A DNA stretch of 19,602 nt from Monoraphidium neglectum (Eukaryota > Chlorophyta > Chlorophyceae > Sphaeropleales > Selenastraceae). The stretch lies in assembly GCF_000611645.1 (NCBI RefSeq), contig NW_014012882.1, positions 2,204 through 21,805 of the forward strand, given 5' to 3'. The translations under genes and the position numbers were made by a program. The notes below the pieces were generated by a model. It worked only from the letters and a program-made list of their open reading frames with translations. It ran no database searches and had not been told where the DNA came from. Below are positions 1 through 8,195 of the stretch, one piece after another; the stretch's first letter is position 1, and each line of letters begins with the position of its first letter.

Positions 1-60
1 CGCGGCTAAAAGCCACGCTGCAAGCGGCGCCGCGTCGGGTCAAGGAGAGGATTAGGATTG

Positions 61-65
61 TTACA
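61..65 (-). promoter_or_regulatory. Possible TGTAA poly(A) signal of the retroelement
   Basis: The minus strand reads TGTAA here, 63 bp beyond the stop codon of the endonuclease frame. TGTAA is the usual chlorophyte polyadenylation signal. A 5-mer occurs often by chance, so support comes only from position and strand. Confidence 0.35.
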
Positions 66-127
66 AGATCCCGCGAGGGGTGTGTGTGGTGAGCCACACC
101 CCCCACCGTGAAGATCGAGGGGCATAT

Positions 128-1045
128 TCACGTGACGCCGCGCCCTTGATGCGGCCGTGACGGCGGGCAGTTGTTTGCATGCAGCAGTGGCCGCTTGCGG
201 CGGCCCCAAACAGCTGTCATGCTCTCCACAGCGTGCAGGTTGAGATGCTCGAATAAAGCCTGGTGTTTCTCTTTGGGTACCCCTAGGTCAGCCGCGGTCG
301 TGATCATGCTTGCGTAGATTGCGCCCCCCACACCCAGTGTAATCACATCGAGGTGGACCTGCCGGCGCGCCTTCTGCAGTTCTGCAATGAGTGCGGCGTG
401 CTGTGCCGTGGCCGCTGCAATTGTCGGGTCTTGGTTTGTGTCCCTGCAGTACTTGATTTCCACAATATGGATGTGTTCCGCCGACCCTCTGCCTGCTGCC
501 GGCACGTGTAGGATGATGTCGGGAACGCTGTATGTGCGCGCATCTTTCAGGCGCCGTTTCTGTGCGGGGGTCAGGATGGAGCACTTGTCGAAGGTGCGGC
601 GGTGCATCACCCCATCCTCTTTGCAGTTTTCTGCTGACCCCAGGTCTGCGCTCTTAATGCAGCCGCCCATCGCTCCAGCCTCTATCGCGGCGAGGATTAT
701 CCTCCCCGCACGGGGTTGGCGAGAGGTGTGCTGCGCGCTCAGCGCCGGGCATGCCAGCATGGTGTGCCCAGCGGTCTCATCCGGGTCTCCGCACAGGCGG
801 CAGGCCGTGCTTTTGCTCTTTCCCCACTTGTGCAGGTTGTGCATGGTGGGGACCTGTCCGCATCTCCACCGCAGGCACAGCCTCAGTTTGTGCGGCAGCA
901 CAGTGCCCCACTTTTGGAGATAGTGCCAGGCCGCCGGGTGCAGGATGGTTGCAGTCTCGTGTTCCAGCCGCATGTACAGCGTATTGAGGTTGGCCCCCAG
1001 CGTCTCGTGCATGTTGCAAGCCAAGCGCTTCAGCGCTTCAGCCAT
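128..1045 (-). pseudogene. Retrotransposon C-terminal part: CCHC zinc knuckle plus restriction-like endonuclease
   Basis: This frame encodes the DNA-cutting half of the non-LTR element. Residues 82-99 (counted from the in-frame ATG at 1045) form C-X2-C-X8-H-X4-C, the CCHC knuckle that precedes the RLE in such elements. The RLE core follows: a PD pair at residues 175-176 and an E-x-K at 196-198 within VEIKYC, matching the PD-(D/E)xK nuclease fold. A later VITLGVGGAIY segment resembles the conserved C-terminal part of R2-type and RandI RLEs. In the element this domain nicks the target for target-primed reverse transcription. The open frame continues upstream of the ATG to about 1190, so the ATG is probably not a real start and this is the downstream piece of a polyprotein. 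The nuclease motifs look intact, but the upstream RT is destroyed. Confidence 0.85.
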
Positions 1046-1157
1046 TGGCCAGCATCCGCCTCTTGGGACGGCGGCGCTTGTCGCCTGCCCCTTGTGGCCG
1101 AGCTGTCTCGTCTGCTGACTCAGATGTATACCACCACCACTGGCCGCGGCGTCATTG

Positions 1158-1717
1158 CTAGGAGGGACACTGTCCCTCCTGACTGGCAGTTAGTCCTGGC
1201 TCTCCCAGTGCCGATGCCAGGTTCTCTGTTGTGGTCTCTTTTGCCACTCCTGTTGCAATGGCGTCGGCTCTTTCGTTGCCGGTGATTTCCACGTGGGCGG
1301 GCACTTTGAGGAGTACAACCGGCGGCGCCTCCGGGGGCCTGCTCGCAATGGCGTCTCTGATCGCTGTGAGGAGTGTGAGGTGCCGATGACCGTCCAGATC
1401 CTGCGGCCTGTGTGACATTTTGTGAATCTGGTAAATGCAACCTAGGCTGTCGCTGGCAATGCGGCTGTGCCCTGCCATGATTGCTGCCCGTATGGCGCTT
1501 AGTTCTGCTCTGTTGATTGGTGTTGTTCTCAGGCTGCGCAGGGTCCCGTGGGCCTCAACTCGATCAAAGAACAGACTGAAGAGGAGGGGAGAGAGTGGGT
1601 CGCCTTGTCGGACCCGGCAAGTGCTTGCAAACGGCGGGCCAAGGAGGCCGTCCTGCTTGGGCCGCACCCGCACTTCCCAGTACAGTATACAAACAGCGTC
1701 CCGCGATCGCCCGCTTC
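1158..1717 (-). pseudogene. Retrotransposon reverse transcriptase fragment fused to truncated RNase H
   Basis: The first third carries RT motif B, RVRQGDPLSPLLF (around 1578-1610), after a typical preceding strand. About ten residues later the frame passes directly into RNase H: NRAELSAI with the catalytic Glu, IASDS with a catalytic Asp, then VPAHVEITGNERADAIA with the C-terminal His and Asp. Everything between RT motif B and the second RNase H catalytic block is missing, namely RT motifs C to E, the thumb, and the first RNase H strand with its DG aspartate. Neither enzyme can be active. The frame ends at a TAG at 1160-1158, where the continuing endonuclease is in another frame. Open sequence continues upstream to about 2024 but shows no RT similarity. 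Confidence 0.85.
1160..1180. repeat. 21-bp perfect palindrome (10-bp arms, 1-bp centre)
   Basis: AGGAGGGACA, one C, then TGTCCCTCCT is a perfect inverted repeat. It lies in the linker between RNase H and the CCHC/RLE part of the retroelement, exactly where the RNase H frame ends; the TAG stop overlaps the outer base of one arm. Confidence 0.95.
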
Positions 1718-2887
1718 TGGAGCCATCCAGTCTCATGGGATTGGACCCTACATTAAAGAGCATTATGCCGTAAAAGCAGATACAGTGGCTGCAGAGCAAG
1801 CATGATACATCAACCACAGCGGCTGTCTGCCCTTTGCGCTGACGCACACGCCTAGAGCTGGGCGCCGGCGCGCCGTCGTGGCTGGCCACGGTGGCATGCC
1901 TCGCATTGCAGGTGGCGGTCATTTGGCTGAAGCGCTGGGTTGATGGTTGGGGCGATGTTGGGAAGACTGCAGCATGTGTGGACACATGCACAGTGTGAGA
2001 TGTGCGCCTTGAGCGTGCGTCCACACTTGCTCAACAAGAAGCACATTTTGACTCGCGAGACCTCCTTGCAAGTTGTGGTCTGCTAGTTTAGTTTCTGTAT
2101 CAACCGCAATGCAAGGCTCCTTGCAAGCTGTGACGGGCCGCATAACCTGAGTCTCACTTCCTGTGACAAGTGCGATGCAATGCAAACATTGCCATGTCGG
2201 ACGGGATCTCCTCACAGCTCTTGCGACTTGCAGGATGGCAGGTCGCAGCTGCGCGGGTTCCACGGCGTCGCCACGCAATCCTACTGCAAGGACCCATGAG
2301 GTATCCTATATCCCCGGTCCTTCACACACACCTGTGCACAAATTACCTTATGACATTTATACGGGTGTGTTTTGCCTGCGCAACAGTTACAATGAGAATG
2401 CCACAACGCCGGGCCATCATCCATTAGCCAAGGTCGGTGTGGAACATCAACCAACAAGATAATCAGAGTCACACCGCTTGAGATGGTCTCAATGAGGTTG
2501 CGCGTTGGTGATGCTTGGAAATCAATCCCACCTTCCAAAAGCAAGGATGCCACTAACTTTCAGAAACTAAAACGCAGACTCGTACGCACACTCTCCTGCA
2601 TTGGCCTTCTGCCGCTCAGAGCAGGCCCTTCCTAGGCGTGGCATGGCATGAGCCGCGCACACTCAGCCAACCCAGGGACCAGCGCGTGACGGCATGGTGC
2701 CCAGCAGGAGTTGCCAACACCCTGGATCATTCGTTCATGCGTCACAGTCAACATATAATCAATGCCTGCCCAAACCAATTATATGGGCAGGAGGAAACTG
2801 TGCAGGTACAGGGGAACATTGCTGTGACCACGCTGCACTTGCCATGTCAACCACAACGTCAAGACCGCTGGAAGGCTGGGGCGTGCA
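1718..2887. other. Gene-free spacer, partly the 3' UTR of the VTT gene
   Basis: No recognisable protein or RNA gene was found. The part next to 2888 is probably the 3' UTR of the minus-strand VTT gene, with a candidate TGTAA at 2391-2387. The rest may hold degenerate retroelement sequence. Short open frames on both strands overlap each other and match nothing I recognise. A small direct repeat, CTCCTTGCAAG, occurs near 2062 and 2118. Confidence 0.5.
2387..2391 (-). promoter_or_regulatory. Candidate TGTAA poly(A) signal of the VTT gene
   Basis: TGTAA on the minus strand, about 500 nt downstream of the VTT stop codon. A 3' UTR of that length is normal for chlorophytes. The motif is short, so this is a candidate only. 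Confidence 0.35.
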
Positions 2888-2980
2888 TCATTTGTGGTTG
2901 AGCACCTCCTCTTGCCTCAAAGCCTCTTGCCGCCGCCGCTCCTTTGAAGACCCCTGCTGCTGCTGCTCCTGCCGCTGCTC

Positions 2981-3011
<31 letters not shown>

Positions 3012-5006
3012 TGCCTCTGCACTGCAGCAGATGCCGTCTCTGCCTCCCGGGCCGCGCCGTCGTCACTGCCGCCAAAGCGGCGCGACAAGAAGTAGGCAGC
3101 AAGGGCTATGCCGCCGGCCGCCAGGCCCAGCAATGCGATGTCTTGGGAGTAGTTGCTGGCCTTCTCCCCCAAATCTGATCAGGGGGGAGCCCGTCACGTG
3201 GATACAAGTGTCAACGGGTGCGTTCATGTGTGAGGGGGCTGGCCTGAGTATGCGGAGGCCAGACTTTGGAAAGCACCAGGTAACGACGACAGGCTGACAG
3301 GCAGCAAAGTAAAACTGCAATCTCAAGAAACTTCCAGACACCACCCACCCCGGGCCTCGCCGCTAGACAACGCCAGTCCCCTGGCGAGGTGTCGCAAGCA
3401 GCAAGCTGCACCACAGGGCCGCGTGTCCCTGACCCCCAGCCGACTGCCATCAACCAGCAGCCATTCCAAGCAAGCTCACTCCCCCTAGCATTATCCATGT
3501 CCCAAAGCTCCCCTGCTAGGACCCACCAGACCTGACACCAGCGAATTGCCTAAGATCCCCCTTTGCACCGACCAACAAGCAGCACCACCGCCCCCCCTTG
3601 CACCCACCAACAAGCAGCACCTCCAGGTCCGCGCCGCCTTCTAGCAAGGTGCGGCTGGCGCCGCCCAGGGACGCATAGAGGACGCTCCAAATGCTCATGC
3701 CCGCCAGTGTGCCCAGCAGGAAGGCGGGAAGCTGCACGGGCGTGAGGCCCAGTAGGTAGTTTGTGGCGCTGCGGGCCCAGGGTGGGGTTGAGGGAGGGAG
3801 GGTAGGGTGATGTCAAGTGACGAGGACGGTGTGCCAGGCAGGAGGCGCCGCGCAGCACGCAGCGGCAGCGCGGGCAGGACGCCCGCTACGGACCCGGCCG
3901 CACCTGTACGGCACCACGGGCGTGAGCCGCAGCAGCGTCACCGCGGTGACCTGCTTAAAAAAGCCGCCGGACTCGATCGCCGCTTCTACAGACGCCCACG
4001 CCGAGCTGGCGCCCTTGCCGTCGCCGCTGCCGCCCTCGTGGTCGCCCATCTCTGCCTTAATAATGCGCTCCGCCAGCGGCCGCCCGACCCCGCGCGCGAC
4101 GCTGAACGCACCCAACCCCGCGAGCGTCACGCCCAGCAGCATCAGCAGTGCGCCCTGTTGGGCGTTGGATAGGTAGTGGCGCCGGGCCGTGGGCGGTTGC
4201 TGTGCAGGGCCGTCACTTGGGACTTGGAGGCTGGTGCTGTGCCGCGCATCAAGCAAGGCCCAGGTGATCCCAAAGAGCACGAAGGATCGCGGCACCGTAA
4301 GACATAGCACAGGAGCCCTGGGATGGGTGGATAAAAGTGAAAGTCTCACGTTTTTGGCGCCAAACAGCAGGCCACTGGCCAGGCTGAGTGGCTGTGTGGG
4401 CAGCAGCGGCACCATCTCTGCCAGCGCCACTGTGGTCACAAACAGGACGCCTCCCCATGGCCCCAGCGCCTGAATTTGCTCCTGCGTACGGCGGACAAGA
4501 GCAGGGAGGTGAGTGAGGGACACACAACAGGCGCGAGCGCACCAGCCGGACTGTTTAGGTTGCCAGCGGCGCGCGCGCTACGTGCCAGGAACACGTAAAT
4601 TCTGGCGTGTACATGATAGAACCATGGCATGCGGTCTCGATGCGAGTGCGCAGCACAAGCGACACAAACGTAGACAGCAAGCGCCCCAACGCGACGCGTA
4701 GCTCCTATCCGCCATTGAGCACCAGCCGCCCACCAGGAACTGGCTGAAAACATCTAGCAGCCCAGAGGACAGGGTCTCGGAAGCCAGCGCTGCGCTGGGG
4801 ACGGCCAACCAGACCGCGACCTGCCACACAAGAGCCATGCACACTGGAAGTGGCCACCGCTGCCGCTGCCGCTGCCGATGCTGATGCTGATGCCGCTGCT
4901 GCTGTCCACATGAGCTCTGCTGCGCGGCGACAGACCACCCTCCGTGCACAGCCTCCGGCAACTGCGCATCAAAGCTGTCAACAATGCCATTGCTCACGAT
5001 GCTGAC

Positions 5007-5039
<33 letters not shown>

Positions 5040-5336
5040 ACTGCTGCCGCTGATGCTGCTGCTGCTGCTTTTGATGCTCCTGTCACCCCAGAGCCAAAAC
5101 GAGGTGCTGTCAGGCATCGTCACCGCCTGACCACTGGAGCTGCATGGAATGGCGTTGTCATCAACCCAGCCAGCACTGGGCTCGTGCCTACGCACCGCAC
5201 AGCATGGCCATGCAGGCGCGGCACTGCAGAGGCGTGCCAGGCGAGCGCGACGCGGCAACTGCGGGAGTGTGCGCGGCCCCAGGCGCGTCCCGACCAGCCG
5301 CTGGACGCCTACTGAGGCTGGTACGGACGCCTTCAT
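2888..5336 (-). CDS. VTT-domain (TVP38/TMEM64, DedA-like) membrane protein, probably plastid-targeted, 5 exons
   Basis: Exons 5336-4734, 4481-4350, 4154-3904, 3768-3608 and 3174-2888 join in phase with GT-AG borders to about 477 residues. The N-terminus is rich in Arg, Ser and Ala like a plastid transit peptide. A Ser run (90-110), a Gln/His/Arg patch (144-160) and a hydrophobic segment ending AVPSAALA (162-184) follow. The VTT domain covers about 205-390, with VPLLPTQPLSLASGLLFGA, an F-x-x-AR-x-x-G block, LLRLTPVVPYSATNYLLGLT and a final membrane segment (394-412). The C-terminus is a polar Gln-rich tail. Plastid and cyanobacterial homologues exist; eukaryotic VTT proteins such as TMEM41B/VMP1 are lipid scramblases, but the role here is unknown. 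An in-frame ATG at 5477 would add 47 residues; I prefer 5336 because the extension has weak coding character. Exon 1 could hide another intron. Confidence 0.85.
2954..3019 (-). repeat. CAG repeat encoding the poly-Gln tail of the VTT protein
   Basis: An interrupted CAG/CAA tract read as Gln with a few Arg and Glu, in the last exon just after the final membrane segment. On the plus strand it appears as CTG/CTC units. Confidence 0.9.
3557..3621 (-). repeat. 35-bp tandem duplication across a splice donor of the VTT gene
   Basis: Two copies (about 3557-3586 and 3592-3621) are offset by 35 bp, identical over ACCAACAAGCAGCACC with only a couple of mismatches nearby. The upstream copy on the gene strand contains the end of exon 4 and its donor (G|GTGGGT at 3608/3607). 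The second copy lies inside intron 4 and repeats the exon tail plus a donor-like G|GTCGGT at 3573/3572. Confidence 0.85.
4858..5069 (-). repeat. Low-complexity triplet and hexamer tracts in VTT exon 1
   Basis: Around 5007-5069 an AGC run encodes Ser. Around 4858-4910 a (GGCAGC)-type run is read as Gln, Arg and His. Both lie between the putative transit peptide and the first membrane segment, where they should not disturb the folded domain. Confidence 0.85.
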
Positions 5337-5710
5337 ATCACAGCGTGCTTGTATGCGCTTAGCAGGGACGCGATGCGATGTGAGGACGCGAGGATGCTTG
5401 GCGGATCCAGCAAGGACTTCGGAAAGGGTGGAATCAGCGCTGCATTTGCTTGCGTCAGGCAGAATTTGCATTAACATGTCGGCAACGAGGGCCCGTAATC
5501 GAGGGCGCGTGGAACCCAGGTTGGCAGTGGTGCGGACACAGGTTCACGTTGAAAGGTCATCAAGGACCGTCAGACGCAAGGAACTTTATACCAGCGGCTT
5601 TATTTATGCATGTATGAGCTTGATTCGCCTTGGCAGCGACGGTTCTTCAGATCACCCGTTGTTTTTACAGTCGGGACCTCGAGTGCGGTCGCCAGCACTG
5701 AACGGCCAGT
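5337..5710. promoter_or_regulatory. Shared divergent promoter region of the VTT and OXA1 genes
   Basis: A 374-bp spacer separates two genes that point away from each other, so both 5' UTRs and promoters must lie here or in the first exons. A CTTTATA stretch near 5583 is AT-rich for this genome and could serve the plus-strand gene. No clear TATA box, CCAAT box or operator was found. If the VTT protein starts at 5477 the spacer shrinks to 233 bp. Confidence 0.5.
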
Positions 5711-7974
5711 ATGCTGCCGCGTACGGCTTCGAGAGTCTTGCTGCGCGCATCCAGCGTGCTGCGGCAGCACCAAGAGCTGCAAGGACAAAACGTTATCGCC
5801 GCTGTCGGCGGCGGCATGTTGCCTGCACGTTACGGAGACGCTGCTGGCGCGCCGTGGGGCCCCTCTTGCTCAGCGGCTGCGATAGTCATCCAAACACGCT
5901 CCAAATGGTGGTGGTCGCGGTCGCCCAGCGGCGACACGCCGCCGGCGGGCGCAGGGGCAGCAAGCGCAGAGATGCACTTCAGCAATGACGAGGGGTCACC
6001 AAGCGCAACCACTGCCAGCAGCAGTGGCGGCGGTAGCAGTGGCAGCGGCGGTGGCGGCGGCGGCAGCGGCAGTGCCAGCGGCAGCGGCAGCGGCAGCGGC
6101 AGCGGCGGCAGCAGCAGCGGCAGCAGGAGCGACACCAGCACGCCCGCAGGTGCGAGCGGCTCGGCGTCTCCAGACTTGGACTTGGCGTATGGTGAGGAGG
6201 TCGAGTGGCTGCCGCCGCCGCAGACGCCCCAGGAGTTTCTGGACGCCGCGTCAGCCGTCGTGGGCGCGTCGGGGGCGGCGGAGGCGGCAGCGCTGGCAGC
6301 GGCCAAGGCGGATGTGTGGGTGGGGACGCGGGGGTTCATCGACCTGCTGGAGTGGGTGCATCTGGACATGGCTATGCCTTGGTGAGACGGGCGGTGATAG
6401 GGGCCAGATTCCTGCTTTGGGCGCGTCGCTTGCCGTTTGTCTGGAATGTGTGTGTTCTTGCTGGGCCCAAAAGGTGTGATTTTTCTGGGTGCTCAGCAGC
6501 TGGGGTTGGCGGGCAAGTCGCAGCCTCGGCGCAGGTGGCACGTGTCAAGCCTCACTCCACTCCACCCCACCCCTGCATTCAACTAGGTGGGCGGCCATCC
6601 TCGTCAGCAACCTGGTGGTGCGCATGGCATCATTCCCCATAACAGTACTAACACAGCGCAAGAGCAGCCGCATGACGGTGCGTCGGCGCGGAACGGTGGC
6701 ACAAGGGATACGGGGGACGTGCAGCAGCCGGGGTTGTCACCGTTGATGCTGAAGCGGTTTGGGCACCCGCAGCCTGCCATGCTCAGCACATGCAAACGGT
6801 GTTATGCTGTTGCTCCCAGCAGCTCCTTCTCACAGACAATCGTACTCTCCGTGGCCTTTTCTGTAACTGCAGGAGCTGCGCGCCCATTCTGCGATGATGC
6901 AATCGCTGTATCAGCGCGCCTCCAAAGTGGTGCGTGGCCGGGCGCGCAGCCGCTTGCCGCATGGGTGTGAGGTCATATGCATGGAAAGTGGGACCACATT
7001 CAGGGCTTTTTCACGTGTGATGATTTGATGGCGCACGATTATGATTTATCAAATCACCTGTGCAGGTTGGTTGTAGCTTATACACCCATCCAAGCCCCGC
7101 CCTGCTCATTGCGCCCATCGCTCACGTGGCTCATCATCTGCCGTAAGACCAAATCCCACCAACCCCCGAACCCAACTGTTCCACGGCGCGTTAGACCACC
7201 CTGGGCGAGTACGAGAGGCTGCAGGCCCAGCTCGCGGAGGCCAAGGCGACGATGGCCAGCAAGTTTGGCAACGACGCCAAGTGGGCGCTGCTGATGCCGG
7301 TCATCGCGCTGGTCAACATGACGGTCTTCATCTCCCAGTTCTCTGCGGTGTCCACCCTCGCGAATGAGTCGCTGCCCTCAATGGCGAGGGAGGGGCTGGC
7401 CTGGTTCCCGGACCTGACGGTGCCGGACCCCCTGTGGGGCCTGCCCGTGCTGTGCACGGCGATGACGCTCGCGCTGGTGGAGAGCGGCGCGATGGGCGCG
7501 GAGATGGGGCAGGCGCAGACAGCCAAGACAGTCAAGTGGGTGATGCGCGTCGTGGCCGTCAGCTTCGTGCCCTTCGGCGGGTTTGTGCCGGCCGCTGTTG
7601 GGCTGCTGTGGTCCAGCAACAGCGTGTTCAGCCTGGCGCAGGCGGCTGTGCTGCGGCACAAGGGGCTGCGGGAGCGGCTGGGCCTGCCCAGCCTGGCGGC
7701 CATGGCGGCGGCCTCGCAGGCAGCCAAGGCAGGCGCCCCGACCTCAGAGCTGGCGGCCAAATTCAAGCAGCTGGTGGGCGCGGCGCCGGCGCAGGCTGCA
7801 ACGGCAGCGGCGGCAGCTGGAAATGACGCGGCGGGGGCGACAGCGGCGGCGGCGGCGGCGGCAGGGGCGGCGGGCGGTAGGGGGGCTGCAGCGGCTGTGC
7901 CGCCGCCCCCCGGCACCCGGCCATCTCGTATTGTGATGCAGAAGCCGCGTGGCTGGAAGCCCCGGAAAAGCTAG
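5711..7974 (+). CDS. OXA1: Mitochondrial inner-membrane insertase OXA1 (YidC/Oxa1/Alb3 family), 4 exons
   Basis: Exons 5711-6381, 6587-6677, 6873-6929 and 7195-7974 join in frame to 532 residues. OXA1 inserts mitochondrially made and some imported proteins into the inner membrane. The start MLPRTASRVLLRASS is Arg-rich and acid-free, like a mitochondrial presequence. A long Gly/Ser linker (about 105-140) precedes the conserved core: LLEWVHLDMAMPWWAAI with TM1 (223-245), TQRKSSRM, the short matrix loop with EYERLQAQ, TM2 (303-325), WFPDLTVPDPLWGLP with TM3, then TM4-5 (390-425) ending in SSNSVFSLAQ. The short loop and DLTVPDP favour mitochondrial Oxa1 over plastid Alb3. The C-terminal tail (435-532) is Ala/Gly-rich and ends basic, as in Oxa1 ribosome-binding tails. 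The third acceptor (TTAG at 7194) has a poor pyrimidine tract and is the least certain border. Confidence 0.92.
6023..6130 (+). repeat. GGCAGC hexamer tract encoding a Gly-Ser linker in OXA1
   Basis: The run of GGC and AGC codons gives a (Gly-Ser)n stretch at residues 105-140, between the presequence and the conserved insertase core. The hexamer also appears in the VTT and HYDIN genes. Confidence 0.9.
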
Positions 7975-8195
7975 CGCAATGGCTGCAAGAGTAATGGCGG
8001 CGTGCCTGCTTCCATGAGCATTTGGTTACCCGGCTGTGCAGCTCCAGAAATTTCATGGAGGTATACTCAGATCCAAATGCGGCAAGGGGATGCTTTGCAC
8101 GTTCAGCGTTTGCACACGACCAAAATGACACGGCACAAGGAAATGGGCCTCCAAAGGGTTGACAGCGTGTCACAGCTGTCTAGCCCAGCATCCTT
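7975..8195. other. Convergent 3' spacer between OXA1 and ALG6
   Basis: Only 221 bp lie between the stop codons of two genes reading toward each other. No TGTAA is visible on either strand in this spacer, so at least one transcript probably ends inside the other gene's 3' region, or a variant signal is used. Confidence 0.6.

Larger units (their letters stand above)
61..1717 (-). mobile_element. Dualen/RandI-like non-LTR retrotransposon, 5'-truncated and internally deleted
   Basis: On the minus strand the order is a reverse transcriptase fragment, RNase H, a CCHC knuckle and a restriction-like endonuclease (RLE). RNase H together with a C-terminal RLE is the layout of Dualen/RandI elements described from Chlamydomonas, which also carry an N-terminal APE endonuclease; no APE is visible here. 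The copy is dead. RT stops right after motif B, with the catalytic YxDD block, the thumb and the first RNase H aspartate missing. A frameshift separates RNase H from the knuckle/RLE half. The upstream border near 1717 is where RT-like sequence fades, and the true edge is uncertain. The downstream border is set by a TGTAA motif about 63 bp past the RLE stop and could lie outside the window. No target-site duplication was identified. Confidence 0.85.

Noticed and set aside
2888..3172. Stand-alone 94-residue single-pass membrane protein with poly-Gln
   Set aside because: The frame opens at TTG, not ATG, just after a pyrimidine-rich tract and CAG acceptor, and it joins in phase to the upstream VTT exons. 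It is the last exon of that gene.
5149..5988. 279-residue plus-strand frame spanning the divergent promoter
   Set aside because: Overlaps VTT exon 1 and OXA1 exon 1 in the wrong frames; Arg/Ala-rich with no domain.
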